Shown here piece by piece: positions 1-34,510 of a DNA stretch of 64,000 nucleotides (position 1 is the first letter of the stretch; every line of letters begins with the position of its first letter). The notes below the pieces were generated by a model, which saw nothing but the letters and a program-made list of their open reading frames with translations, made no database searches and was not told the origin of the DNA. The stretch covers positions 56,894,297 to 56,958,296 of the forward strand of contig OZ023205.1 in the NCBI GenBank assembly GCA_963995525.1, given 5' to 3'. The DNA is from Escarpia spicata (taxonomy: Eukaryota; Annelida; Polychaeta; Sabellida; Siboglinidae). Made by a program: the position numbers and the translations under genes.

Positions 1-147
1 TGCAGCTATGTACTAGCAGACTCACTTTGACTAGATTTCTTAATATTACTGGATTGATCTAAGCTGCTGGTTCAGGGGAATAATATCCCAGTAATATTTT
101 TGACAAGTATCATGTTTTATGCATTGATGTGGCATTTTTTGCTACAG

Positions 148-19779
<19,632 letters not shown>

Positions 19780-21036
19780 CGACGAATCGAGTTCTCCTTA
19801 ACCGAACGCAGACGGGAGCAACATGCACACGCCTATTTAATAACAACGCACTGATTTAAAGTAATCGCAAAGTAGTCTGGTTATTCAGTTTGGTTAAATA
19901 TTATATATGTGGTACTGATATTTACTCATGCATATTGATTCGTAGACATAAGTAATTGCACGCGTTGATACTCATAAACTAACCAAGAGTTTTCATTACA
20001 TTATTATACCTTCCTAGTTATTTTGCTCTTGTATGCAAATACAGTTATCTGGAAATCTTACTTTTTTTTATAGCAAATACGTTGTAAGCGAACACGTTAT
20101 TTTAACTAACATGACGGTGTACAGTGGACTGTCCTTAGCCCGCACACGTTGGTAGTATGTGTATATGTCTTGACTGACCAGTTTTCCGGATAAACAAATC
20201 ATTCAAATAACGGGACATAATAGCATTCGGAAACTCCTTCTCTGTGTGATGTGAAGTGCGGCAGCAGCGATGTCCAGATCACCGGGTTTCGGACTAAGGA
20301 GGTTCAATTGTGCTATGGGTTGTTTGTTAGTGGGCAGAAACTAATAATGCTTTATATTGTGCCAATTTACGTTTTCACTGCTAAAGGTAATGTACCAACA
20401 TGTACAGTGTATTGTTATCCAGGTTGTAGAAATTGAAAAATACATTTCTTCACCAAATGATGTATTTTTAATGTCTTACATGTTGTCGTTCAGCTAGAGT
20501 TTGGGATGGGTTCGTGTGTTGTTCTTGCTTTTTTCGAATACTACACTATACTATGCTACAGCGGTAATGAATAAATCATGACATAATAACAGTAATCATG
20601 TAATCTGAAATAACTAAATAACTAAATGTAATTGAGGCATTTTAACTACGTGATACAGCACATGTAGCTCGATACGATTGAGCCAAATCGTCGTACATTG
20701 CCATAAATAAATACCATTCGATTATAGTTGTGATTACAAACAACCTTATGTCGCACAAACGTGTATACAATGGCATGTTATAATTTATAACTCTCCTTAG
20801 CAAACGGAGGTCTATATTAACAACATTTCACAACTGACTTTCCCAAGTTCATTAACGTGGTCATGACGAGGCCCATTATCACCATAGCCATATCTACCAT
20901 GTGCCGGTTATTGCTGTATCTCCTGCAGTGACGTTATGGCAGTCTCATAATCGAACGAGATGCGTGCTGGCGGAGATTTGTCGCTTGCTGTTTGGCAATT
21001 ATGGCCGTTGCATCACCCCCAAGCCCCTCATCCGAC
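19780..21036 (+). other. 3' UTR and intergenic DNA
   Basis: Probably includes the 3' UTR up to one of the AATAAA hexamers. No other gene was seen. Confidence 0.45.
20570..20575 (+). promoter_or_regulatory. Candidate polyadenylation signal
   Basis: This is an AATAAA hexamer about 790 bp downstream of the stop codon at 19779. No closer canonical hexamer was seen after the stop; another lies near 20705. Assignment to this gene is inference. Confidence 0.35.
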
Positions 21037-21042
21037 GCCTAT

Positions 21043-21119
<77 letters not shown>

Positions 21120-21172
21120 TGCAGTAGCAGCAGCAGCAGCAGTAGTAGTAGTAGGAATAGTAATAATAATAG
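21043..21172. repeat. (TAG)n / (CAG)n trinucleotide array
   Basis: About 75 bp of pure (GTA)n, followed by CAG and AAT variants. Confidence 0.97.
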
Positions 21173-22250
21173 ATTATGTATATATATCCAAGACTTACAA
21201 AACAAAAAAATTGTGTGCGTCATTATTGCTGTTGTACAACTGCGTATACATTTCCATAATTTCATAGTTGTTTCTTCATCTTTGGTTCTATATGTACACA
21301 TATTGTTCTTAATATGATTAAAACACATTAGACACACCTACTATTTTTCGTTTCGTCTTTCCTTTGCTCTCGTCTTATTAGTCTGTACTTTAACTAGGTG
21401 TCATAACTAATCTGTCCATGTTGTATGTTGTGTTGTACGGTATTACACAAACATGCCGGTTTTCGAATTCACATTGCATGTTATTGTTATGCGTAACAGT
21501 AATATATTATTAATTAAAAGGAGAAATTAGACTTGACGTTTATCAAAGACAACTGATTATATATTGCACATAAACTATACATAAATTTGTACATGGAAGA
21601 ATTGAAGTTACTCTATGATGGGTCTGTTCAGCTATTGTCTGCAAGACATATTCAATTTCTGTAGCTGTCCTTCCTTTCTGCAAAATGCGAAGGTTCACTG
21701 TTGTCGAGTAGTACGCTTAAGTAGTGTGTAGGTATTATATATAACGTATGTTTGGCGTTTGCAGTCTTCACTACACAGCAGCATAGGTTGGGCTACAACA
21801 TTTATTCAAACCACTTCCTGTCTTTTGGAAGAGACACTAACATCTTTGGCAACTGTACCAGGAGAATAATATGTTCTTCAGAGGTGTAATTGTGCAAACT
21901 GTCGTAGTATCACTAACTGTAAAAGAACAGCTAACAGTGTGTGCGTATGTGTGTATACTTAGTGGTTCCCAGATGACGGTGACTGTTGCTATGCCGTATT
22001 AAAAGGAGGTCGTTTGTTCCTCAACTTTGCTTTCAGTTGATATTGGTCGTATAAATCCATGTGCACAATTTCTACTCATGTAGTCGATGATGATGCAATT
22101 GATTTCACCAAATCTTTGAGACAGCCTGAAAACATACATACATGGTAGCTAGAAGAATTATTACAAACTTAAATAAATTGAGTGTCAAAGTGGATTGTAA
22201 CGACAACTGTATTGATAATATATTGAAACACTTATATAGTTTTTTGATTG
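21173..22250. other. Intergenic, nothing recognised
   Basis: AT-rich unique-looking DNA without supportable coding signals. Confidence 0.5.
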
Positions 22251-22316
22251 CAATGGCGCAGTAGATAGAACATCAGACTCTCAATCAATCTGATAACGAG
22301 ATAGAATCAGACAATT
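22251..22316 (+). mobile_element. Degenerate tRNA-derived SINE head
   Basis: The sequence ggcgcagtagatagaaca...gactctcaatcaatctgataacgagatagaatca follows the A-box, anticodon-arm and B-box layout of a tRNA. The B box is mutated (gagatagaatc). Confidence 0.45.
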
Positions 22317-22435
22317 TCTTTGTTGAACACGCTACATATTTTTATTAATGAAATTATTGAAATGAGAACAGATTGTTTCAACAACTAGAAAAAACATAAT
22401 ATCTACTGCTGGGTCAGACTTGATCGTGGGATGAT

Positions 22436-22920
22436 TTGTGCAAATACAAATTCGACATCAACTATGAGGATATTTACTTTAAATGTAAATATGTCCTGAC
22501 TGACAAACGTACAAGCTGCCTTCACCCATCCCACATTAAAACAATGCCATTTAAAACAAGTATCGATGGTAGACATTGGCCTCTCACATACCTTCAACAG
22601 TGTAATTGCAACACAATCAGTCGTGTATTGTATTCATGTCAAACTTAAAACACGCATGCAAATGTGGTGTTAGACACAAACAGGGCTAACTATTTGTAAG
22701 TTAAGCCAGGAATCACAATTTTCTGTCAGCCTTGCTACGTAATCTACGGCAGATCCACAACAGTGCAACACAACCATATCTGTATTGTGCTAAAGACATT
22801 TGTTTTTTATGTACAGGTTATGGACATTGGCCTATCACAGACCTTCAGTGTAAAGTGTGCAACACAATCAGTCTTGTATTGTATTCATGCCATACTTATA
22901 ATACGCACCAATGATATTAT
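22436..22920 (+). repeat. Two diverged direct copies, possibly a retroelement relic
   Basis: About 22573-22655 and 22812-22905 share gacattggcct.tcac, acacaatcagt.gtgtattgtattcatg and catactta. One frame reads CNTISRVLYSC, which resembles the Cys-containing strand before the GIY-YIG nuclease of some PLEs. That assignment is weak. Confidence 0.45.
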
Positions 22921-23167
22921 CAACAGCAACAAGGTCCATCGAGGCACAAGACTTCACTTCATGAAATGTGTCTTCCCAAGACTGACATTTCGTGACATAC
23001 ATTCTGCAATGTTGTGAGGTGATGCTCTGTGGTGAATGATTCGTTTCACTGTTTGTAACATGACTGCTTGAAAAGCAGTGTGCTTCGACTGGTAGACGAC
23101 ATGTCTCTTCTTAGCAGAAGGTGGCGGATGTGAGTTGTGATGACAGCAAAAGAGGTCAACGTGTGAT

Positions 23168-24905
23168 ATTACTGAACATTCTTCATGATAGTTCTTTTTC
23201 AGATCAAAAACTTTCATTTTTTCATATCCAAAGTGTATTTTTATCTGGTAGAAGCTTTCGTCTAACTAAACAGGAAAGAACAGCTCTAAAAGACCTAGAG
23301 AAGAAATCCATCACCATACTCCCTGTGGACAAGGGAGAGGCCACAGTCATGATGAAAACGAAAGAATACCAACAAAAATGAAAGAAATGCTAAATAACCA
23401 AGCGAAGTGTGAGAAGTTAAAGAAGGATCTGACCAGGAAGTTCAAGGCAGAACTAACCAGAATGGTAAATTCACTGGAGAAGGAGGGGATGATCACTAAG
23501 GATCAGTACTGGTACTTGTATCCCACGCTATAAAAAGTACCACGGATGTATGGATCACCAAAAATCCACAAGGAGAAGGTGCCACTCAGACCAATTGTCG
23601 ACTACACGCAGACAATAGCACACAGAGTATCCAGGGAATTGAGAGTATCCAGGGAATTGGTCAACATACTATAACCACTTGTTGGAAAAACAGAACACCA
23701 CACAGAAAATTCACAAGAATTGGTGAAAGAAATAACAAAGCTGAGAGTGGGAGAAGGAGAATCATTTGTGTCATATGATGTTGTGTCGCTGTTCACGATG
23801 ACTCCGATCAAAGAAGCGTGCGATATCATCAGAAAAACGTTAGAGAATGACAAGACACCAAAGAAGAGAACCACCCTAAAGGTGAACGACATCATGGAGT
23901 TGTTGAAATTTGTCTTGGGGACTACGTACTTTAGATTTGGAGGAGAAATTTTCCATCATAAGTTTGGAGTAGTCATGGGCAGTTCGGTATCCCCCATTGT
24001 TGTGAACTTGTACATGGAGGACTCTGAGCAGAAAACCATAGCTACAGCACCAGACGATTGCCAACCGAGAAACTGGAAGAGATATGTGGACGATGTAATT
24101 TGCCTGGTACACACAGGAAAGGCAAATAAATTACAACACATGAACACGGCAGAACCCACGGGTAGCATCGTTTTTTATGAGAGAAGAAGAATTGAACAAG
24201 AGCTTGCCTTTCTTGGTTGCGAAGTTCACCAGAAAGGAAGATGGCAGTGTGAAGTCCACCGTTTACAGGAAGAAGACGCACACTGACCAATACCTGAACT
24301 TTGCGTCCCACCACCCCAAACATCAGAAGTTAAGATTTGTCAGGACCCTTATCAACAGGTGTGAGACGATAACTTCAGAGGAGGGGGACAAGAAGGAAGA
24401 GGTGGAACACTTGAGAGGAACTCTACCGTCCTAGGCCTTGAAAAAGGTCACATATAGCAAACAAGAAAAAAGACCAAACAAAAAGACAAAGGACATACAC
24501 TACATGAGCCAAGTAGTCATCCCATATATGAGAGAGTACATCTCAGAGAGAGTACATCGATTATTGAAGAAGTATGAAATAACAACAGCCATGCGTCCCC
24601 ACACCATCCACAGGTGCCTGTTGGTACACCCGAAGGACAAAGTAGAGCTAGAAGAACAGGGCGAACTGGTGTACCAGATACCATGCAAGAACTGTGATGC
24701 TGAGTACATTGGGGAGACAGGAAGACTCCTCAAAAGACGACTAGAGGAACGCAGAAAGTGAAAAACGAGGAATACACAAGGGGCGGGAAAAAAGATTGAT
24801 GTTTACCATCAAGAAAGACAACTGAAAACCATGAAATGAAAACAAGGGTAATTATGAATTGCATCACGTGTACGATGACGTCATTCAGCTCCATCGGTAA
24901 TTGTT
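23168..24905 (+). mobile_element. Penelope-like element with RT and GIY-YIG endonuclease (dead)
   Basis: Frameshifted blocks read LPVDKGEATVMM, VSYDVVSLFTMTPI, GVVMGSSVSPIVVNLYM, KRYVDDVICLVHTG (the catalytic YVDD box), LAFLGCEVH, the linker MRPHTIHRCLLVHPKDKVEL, and GELVYQIPCKNCDAEYIGETGRLLKRRL (GIY-YIG endonuclease; split here only by description). This order (RT then GIY-YIG) defines endonuclease-positive Penelope elements. Stops at about 23380 and 24283, an internal deletion near 24835 and a 17-bp tandem duplication at 23623-23660 show it is inactive. The first 93 bp are an inverted copy of this family's own 3' end. Confidence 0.88.
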
Positions 24906-25369
24906 AGTTACACTAACATTTAATGATAACAGATGTATACTGAATTCATTACATTTTAGTACTGTTTAACAAAACGATAGATAAGTACTTATGCTAGCAC
25001 TTATAATGCTATCTACCATGTGTGGCAAATGATAAAATTCAAACACTATAATAAATCTTTGTAATCATAGATGGCATTGATTTTCAAATAAGTAATACTT
25101 CTATATCTATTATTTTAAGCTACACTATCTAAAATGTTACATTATCCAGACTTTCATAAAGCAGAAAACAAATATATATATATATATATCCGAAACACAT
25201 CCTTTGTCTTGCAGTAGGGATAGGTCTTCTGCACACTCATTGTGGTATATGACGAGGCCTCAAACTTTTGTAGCTACTCCATCGCTGCTTCTTTACTATC
25301 CAGTTCCAGACGCATCACTTTCGTGAAACGAATATATATATCAGAAATAACAATTATCTGAACAAAAGC
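24906..25369. other. Intergenic, AT-rich
   Basis: Between the PLE and a LINE. A short (TA)n lies at 25172-25188. No gene was seen. Confidence 0.55.
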
Positions 25370-27008
25370 GGTACACAACGCTACATGTCATAAGAACCAA
25401 ATTGACCATGTATGTATTGGACGAATATTTAGACGATCGTTACTTGATGTAAGAGTAAAATGAGGGGGAGATGCAGCATCAAACCACCATCTGGTAATAG
25501 CAAAACTACAACTCAAGCTAAAGAACTGTACCAACACTTCTAGTGGAAGAATTAAGTACAATGTAGAACTTCTCAGTGATAGAAGAACAACACAAACATT
25601 TCAACTACCACTCTCCAATGACTGAGGAAACAGTTAGCTGCACTATCGACGTGCAGTGGCAACGTGTTAAAGAGGCGTGGACCAAAACATGCGATGAAAC
25701 ATTAGGAAGGAAAAACACACAACATAAACCATGGATATCAGCTAAAACACTACATAAGGTTAACGCAAGGAAATGGAAGAGAGATATACTCAACAATTGT
25801 CGTACAAGAACAGCAAAATGCGTAGCACAACGAGTATTCGCAAACAAACAAAGAAGTCAGATCAAATGTAAGGAGAAATAAGAGAAACTTCACATAGAAT
25901 TTGGCTGCACAAGCAGAAGAGGCAGCATCTAAGAGGAATATGAAGGAACTTTACAACACTACTAAAAGGTTAGCTGGAAAGTGCAAACAAGTCAACAACC
26001 AATTAAAGACAGAAATGGAAACACACTCACAACAACAGAAGAGGAGATGAGAAGATCGTCAGAATGTTGTGAAGAATTACTCAGCAGGCCAGCTCCACTA
26101 ACCATTACGGATATACAACCAGCAGAGAAACTACTAGAAATGAACAGTGACAAACCAACAAGGGACGAAATCAGGAAAGCCATCATGACATCGAATCATG
26201 GGAAATGTGCCAGGCCAGACGAAATACCTGCGGAAGCTCTGAAAGCCGACTTAAAGACGTCAACTGATATGCTCTGTGGAATCATTGAGAAGATCTGGGA
26301 TGAAGAGGAGATTCCGGAGGAGTGGAAAGAAGGATATTTAGTAACATTACCAAAAAAGGGTGATCTTCAAGAATACAAAAACTATAGGGGAATTATTCTT
26401 CTATCTGTACCAGGAAAGGTTTTAAACAGAATCATCCTAGAGAGGCTGGAAGCAGCAGTTGACTCAAAACTGAGGGATCACGAGGCAGGCTTCCGATAGG
26501 AAAGATTATACACTGACCAGATAGCAACCCTGCGCATCATAATTGAGCAGTCAATAGAATGGAACTTTCCTGCATACATCAATTTTACAGACTTTGGAAA
26601 TGCTTCCGACAGCTTAGACCGTGACGTCATGATGAAGTTGATGAGGCATTACGGAATTCCGGAGAAGTTCATCTCCATAATCAAAAGCACATACACGGGA
26701 AAGACGTGCAGAGTCATGCATGAAGGGAATACTACAGACACGTTCGAAGTAAAGACAGGTGTGAGAGAGGGGTGCATCCTATCCCCATTTCTCTTTGTGA
26801 TAGCTATTGACTGGATCATGAGAAGAGCTACACAAGGAAGACAAAATGGCATACAGTGGACTATATGGGGAAACTAGATGATCTGGACTTTGCTGATGAT
26901 GTGGCTCTTCTTTCTCACAACCAAAAAACCAAATGCACGAAAAACATCACTAATACAAAACAACTGCAGCCACCTCAGGATTGAATGTGAACAAAGGTAA
27001 AACCAAGA
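25370..27008 (+). mobile_element. LINE: endonuclease C-terminus and reverse transcriptase (dead)
   Basis: In order, with frameshifts: NQIDHVCIGRIFRRSLLDVR (end of the EEP endonuclease), WISAKTLHKVNARK, DEIPAEALK, VTLPKKGDLQEYKNYRGI, DHEAGFR then a stop, YTDQIATLRIIIEQSIEWN, a damaged first catalytic block (FTDFGNASDSLDRD), GVREGCILSPFLFVIAIDW and LDDLDFADDVALLSHN with an intact FADD box. This is the standard LINE order. It ends inside the RT at about 27008, where another LINE begins. Confidence 0.85.
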
Positions 27009-27029
27009 TCACGAGAATCGATGGCAAAA

Positions 27030-27900
27030 AAACAGCCCAATTGTATTACAGGAAGTTATGCAAGGCTGCGTCCTGGCCCCGACCCTCTTTGGCATTGTCT
27101 TTGTCTTGCCTCTGAGACATGCATTCGGGTCGTACACGGAAGGCATATACCTTCGCACCAGATCGGATGGTTGGCTATTCAACCTGGCACGCCTCGAAGC
27201 CACGTTTGCTCGTCTTACCACACGTGTCTGGGAGAACTCAAAACTCACAGTCAAGACAAAAACCGCTGTGCACAACACCTGCGTCATCAGTACACTGCTG
27301 TACCGCAGTGACACCTGGGTAACATACGCCAAACAATAGACGAAGCTCAATCCCTTCCATCTACGAATTTGTGTGATCTCTTGGAGAGAACAAATGCCCA
27401 ACACCGAGGTATTTTCTTGTGCTGGCCTCCCCACTGGCTTGGTTATGTACGAAGGATGCAAGATGGCCGCATCCCCAAAGACATTCTCTACAGCGAACTG
27501 TCCTCCGGCAGGAGGGCTGTTGGACGGCCCCAGCTGCGCTATAAGGATGTCTGCAAGCGTGACATCAAGGCAATAAATATAAACCTTCAGTCCTGGGAGG
27601 AGATGGCCGCTGATTGTATCAGGTGGAGAGGTGTACACCGGACCAGCTCAGGGCAGGCGAAGAACAGCTGCAGAGCCTGGCTGAAGACAGGAAAGCTCGA
27701 CGAAGGGTGCACCAACCCGCTAGCAACCCATATATGTGACCACTGCGGCAGGGACTGCCACTCCCGGTCTCATCAGCCACAGCCGATGCTGTCCCAAACG
27801 CAACTATGCCAGCTAGGGCGCATTATCCATGGTCGACTCCTGACCGACGGAGACCTACTACACAACTTAAGGCTAAGTAGACAAACCACGACAGTCTGAC
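27030..27900 (+). mobile_element. LINE 3' part joined to the preceding LINE (dead)
   Basis: VMQGCVLAPTLFGIVF, YLRTRSDGWLFNLAR, then directly TRVWENSKLTVKTK and STLLYRSDTW, then GYVRRMQDGRIPKDILY, GRPQLRYKDVCKRDIKAI and CDHCGRDCHSR. The family normally has a FADD-box palm segment between LFNLAR and TRVW; here that part is deleted. The C-terminal CxxC...CH motif is a zinc knuckle. It is probably the 3' half of the family whose 5' part sits at 10213-10996. Confidence 0.85.
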
Positions 27901-27939
27901 TGAGATGACGGCAGCTTGTCAGTTGTGAGTAGTGTTAAG

Positions 27940-28210
27940 ATTCTAAAGCCGGCTTTACACTATGCAAAGCATTCAAACAGGAGATACGGTCGCTTGCAAT
28001 CTGGTCGCAGCTTGATCGTCTCGTGTACACAGTCTCGTCTCGTCTCGTCTCGTCTCGTCTCGTCTCGTCTCGTGTTGCTTGCAACGTGTCTCTTGCAATA
28101 GGGAATACTCTATTCCGTGCAACCGCGTCTCTTGGTTGCATGTAATTTGTCCAATCACAGTCAGCGCACGTGAATAACGTGCCGCGCTTGAAAACATGGC
28201 GGCAAGTTGT
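27940..28210. mobile_element. Possible DNA-transposon end with (TCTCG)n array
   Basis: It begins gccggctttacactatgcaa, includes a (TCTCG)n run (28033-28073), and continues with ccaatcacagtcagcgcacg and aacatggcggcaag. This layout resembles PIF/Harbinger-like termini. No second end was found. Confidence 0.35.
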
Positions 28211-29250
28211 TGTTTGGCAGATTACTAAACATTTAGTTTTAGTTTAATTGACCTATTCTGCGAACACTAGTGTTTGTTGATTTATACATACATGAAGAAT
28301 ACCATCGTTGGGGATCATATCAGTTGCATTGCAGGGAAGAACCAATACGTTTTGGGCGGTAGGTATCACTGACAATATTCGAAGCGGGCGCTGACTTGTG
28401 TTATCACCCATATCATGTTATCTTATGCCAATAAACTTATAGAGCGAGTGTAAGTTCATTGTGAATATAATGATTGTATAATGAGATCACCAATACTCTT
28501 ACGATCACTATTTAATCGCCGATAAAAGGATCACGGCAGCTTAGATTGATTGAAGACGTAACTTCTTTTAAAAACTTTTTATTTAGAAAATGAAAGTTTA
28601 TGTTGACGCTTAGCAATGTCAAACTCGGTTTCTCAAACTTCAGTTTAAAGACCCAGTGAATACAATGGTGATTAGACCAGTCAATAGCATATCATTTGAA
28701 AAGAATATGTCACTGTCTCGAATGTTCGTATGCAAATATTTACTCGTCACACAATTTATACTAATGATAAATTGTGAACTAATTACAATTTGTGTTGCAG
28801 GTAATGGTGTTCCAGAGACCAAGGAATGGTTGCAGGCTAAAACCAATGGTGGATATTTTGGATTACACTAGATGAACTGTTGCAACTTCATGTAAAAAGA
28901 GTGGATGTGAGTGTGTCGCCATCAACCCCGTGGACAATTGTTTCATTGCTTCAGTGGCAGCTTGAGGCATATTCATCATCCACTGCTGGTTGTTCGACTC
29001 TTGTTTTGACAACTGTTCAAAGCATTATGACCATTGGAAACTATAGTTGCCTTGGTACACTAGACGATCATATTACAACAACAAAACTTTGATGCATATA
29101 AAGTGTACTTGTGAAGTGTTTTGAACATCACCAATTCATAACGTTTGCAGCATATCGCCTGTCTAGAGTCAAATATGTGTAAGTCCAAAACAGATTTTCA
29201 CATAAATCAATAAAACGTTTATTAAATGACCTATATTAGACAAAACACAG
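28211..29250. other. Intergenic, nothing recognised
   Basis: AT-rich; the small open frames have no recognisable motif. Confidence 0.45.
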
Positions 29251-29690
29251 TATTAATACACTTGATTATGAGGAAAGCAGTCAGAAATAATACAGCAATG
29301 TTAAAGTTGGTGTACATGTGTTATTTTAGGCCATTTTGCCACACAATGGACTTATTTATTTGTGTACAATAATGCAATTGGACTTAATTAATTTTGATAA
29401 TTTCACATAAGACCTGTACATTACTGTAGATTGTGAGGTAAACAGTAACAAATATACTACAATATTATATCTTGTGTGTGTTCATTATTGTAGGCCTTTG
29501 GCGAAAAAAAATGATTTCAACTGTTTTGCACGTTGCAGAAAGTTTGAAAATATGAAATAATAATTGGTATCAAAAAGGCCCTCTTATTATACTTGATTAT
29601 GAGGGAAATGGTAAAATATGATGGAAAAATGTTAAATCTGGTGTACATCCATTATTATTTTGGCATTTGGCTAGAACATGTCCATAATTA
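29250..29690. repeat. Three diverged tandem copies, period about 165 bp
   Basis: Copies near 29257, 29430 and 29592 share (a)cttgattatgaggaaa, atgttaaa..tggtgtaca and ttattttaggcc-type segments in the same order. Confidence 0.6.
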
Positions 29691-31475
29691 ACAAGCTTTG
29701 CATTGTAATATAATTGACCTTTTAATACCTTAAAAATAATAAACACATCACATCTTTTTGAACAGAGTCAAATCTTAACCATAACATTTATTCTCACATG
29801 TCTCATCACTATTTGCTGTCATAGACTAACTGCTACCAACACGTGTGATACATTTAACGTCCATGTAACTGGTAAGACAAGTCCATCAACAAAGCATTCA
29901 ACATGTTTAAGTGTAGTTGAATCGCGGCTACCCAGTTCACAGATCTGCGGCATGGTCAGCGTGCTGATTCTCTACATGTGAGGTAACTCACTAGATATTA
30001 AATTGGCACGTTACATTTCACTTGTAAACACATTTCTGATAGTGGCCTCATCTCATAACACCGAAGCCAAACTCTGATGACCCAGCAATGTCATGCAAAT
30101 TTAGGCGAAGCGCGTGAATAATGAACTTGTGTGATTTTGATTTTCAAAAATGTCGGGGAGGGGGCGTGGAAGGACGTAAGCCCGGCCAGTTTAACAGACG
30201 GGCTATCAAATGTGTGGCGATAAGAAAACACGAACGACGTGCGTCAGACGAGGAATCCGCCCATGACCGACGCCAGCGAGCCGCACTAGATACAGTCGGG
30301 ATGCTAGCGTGACTCGGATTGTTTGTTTACCTGTGACTCTGGCAAGTTTTGAAGCTTATTGTCTCAAAACTATTCTGGCGTAAACTGTTTTGATAACAAA
30401 AAAACCTATTGGTTTATATGTCAACGCATTTCAATGTATATACCACTAAATACATAGCATATTAAAAATGTCATGGAAGAAGACCTTAGAATTTAATAAA
30501 AACGCTCAACGACAGCTTATATTCCGAGAATGTGTTTCGATTACCGCGCCGCCTGGTGCAAGTGAGTGTCGAGTGACGTCACGCAGGAAGAATGAATTAG
30601 GGAGAAATTCCCCGCAAACACGGCAACTGCGTGGTAGGCATGACGGGAGGTGACGGGATGTTATAGGTCGTGAGAGAGTGGAGCCAGGCTTACTATAGTG
30701 CAATGTCCAGACCGTTTAGCGCAGTACCAGAGCTGCTTGCTCTACTGGTTTACCCTTTTGCTATCCAGATAGGGTAAATGTAGTGTGTGCTAATAGTTTC
30801 AGAAATATCGGTTTAATAAAAATAGATTACGTTAATGGTCAAAAGAATGTACTTTGGTCGTTACATCAGGTAGTTTCCTAAAGTCGATTGTTGGGCCGAT
30901 AATTAGCCTACACACCCCTGATTGAACTCGTCGCCTAGGTGTTTTTGTGGAAGCAAGGAACACCGAAACAGATCAACTCAGAAACACGTGAATAATCGTA
31001 ACTCGCTTTCACGAGAATATTCAAATTTCGAGAATCACTCGGATTAATGCTTGGTTCAACATTAACTTGGTCTGGTGATTTTATCAAAACTACATAAACT
31101 GTACAACCGAGATAGCATATCGCAAAATGAAAACAATGAGACGAACGAAAACTTAACCTTTAGGCTTAATATCCAATAATATTATTAATAAATGTTTTCA
31201 TTGCAGGGCTCAACATATAATGCGAATATGAACTTGTAGTAGCTGTTCCGCATACGAGACAATAACAAAGATGTCGACTCATAATAAAACAATATATTCC
31301 ATTTGTAAAGTGCATTTTATTGGTCATAATAATTGTTTTGCAGCAATATTCAAAATATACAACACAACAAAATTCAGCATTTCAAGTTATATATTGGTGT
31401 AGATTATATAACCGGATTTCATATTTTATATTTCATATACATATTATATTTGAGCAACTGTTTACTTTGACAACC
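29691..31475. other. Intergenic, nothing recognised
   Basis: Contains short open frames (for example 30121-30312) with no motif. No repeat was identified. Confidence 0.4.
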
Positions 31476-31483
31476 CACACTCC

Positions 31484-31490
31484 ATATATA

Positions 31491-31582
<92 letters not shown>
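31484..31582. repeat. (TA)n-(TG)n microsatellite
   Basis: About 85 bp of (TA)n, then (TG)7-8. Confidence 0.95.
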
Positions 31583-33338
<1,756 letters not shown>

Positions 33339-33859
33339 TATCCATTCTTGAAAGCGTATCTATTTAGAAAGCGTCTGTCCCAACCTTTCACGCAGACTGC
33401 CGTTGATTCACGACTTACGTGTTCTGTTACGTTCTACATACCGCACTAGTGGATGGTCTTCTGGCACACATTTAACAATACACATTCAGTTCAACATGAA
33501 GACAGATGCTAGCTTCTATAACACATCGCTTCCTTGGGTTATTTCCTATCGCATATCCTGCCGACCAAGTCGATTAGCCCCAGCAATGCGGCCACACGCA
33601 AACACGAGCGTGCGAAAGATGCAATAATTGGCGAAAAAGAACGGATTCTGGTGATGTGCCAACTGTAGAGACGCGTTGGCTGTACAATTGTGGCAGCACG
33701 TGTTCGGTGTAAATACCAATCATTAGGACATGAAGTACAAATATATCATGTACGAAACTCTCTCTGATAGTAAGTAATAATGTAACAAAGAAGGTCCGGT
33801 CGTAGCCTACTGATGCCGTGTCAAAGCTGAACGATGTACAGTTAGGTGAGAGCTAAGTC

Positions 33860-34510
33860 CGGTCTCCTTCAATATACATCCTTAAGAAAGCTACTCGTCG
33901 CTGTCCAACATCAACATGCCTTCGCCTTCCGTATGAATTCTACTCGTTGCCACCCAGTTTCCTCTTCCTCAAGGCACTCGTCGTTATCCAACATCAACAT
34001 GTCCTGCCAACATGCCTTCTCCATCCAAAAGAAGGCCTTTCGTAGCCGCCCAACGTAAAGATACGCTCCCATTCCTCAAAAAGTTCGCTCGTTGTTTTCC
34101 AACATCAACATGTCTCCTGCTACCTTAAGAAGGCCACTCGCCACCGTCCTACGTAAACATGTCTTTCCTCGAGAAAGCCGTTCTTCGTTGTCCAACAACA
34201 ACGTGCCTTTTCAACATACCCTCTCCTCCCTTAAGAACGTCACTCGTCACTGTGCAACGTAAACATGTCTTCCCGGTCCTCAAGAACGTGGCTTCTCCTT
34301 CATTAATAATAATAATATTATTATTAATAATAGTGACTTCTTATGCGCCAAACAGCGGCGTAATTAAACTATATTTCCTCCAAATTTAACTTAAGAAGAC
34401 CGTTCGTCGCTTTTCACCATCAACATGCCTTCTCAGTTAGCTTTTTCCTTCCTTAAGAAGGCCACTCATCGCCGATCAACGTAAACATTCCATCTCCTCC
34501 CTCGAACAAC
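33860..34510. repeat. Diverged minisatellite, unit about 60-70 bp
   Basis: Recurrent blocks: ccttaagaaggccactcgtc, then cgctgtccaacatcaacatg, then ccttctcctcc. At least 8-9 degenerate copies are present, interrupted by a (AAT)n patch at 34303-34332. Confidence 0.8.

Noticed and set aside
25370..27900. A single intact LINE
   Set aside because: The motif order repeats the RT QGC block twice and the second half belongs to a different family.
33860..34510. CRISPR-like array
   Set aside because: Repeats and spacers are both degenerate and the genome is animal; it is a minisatellite.
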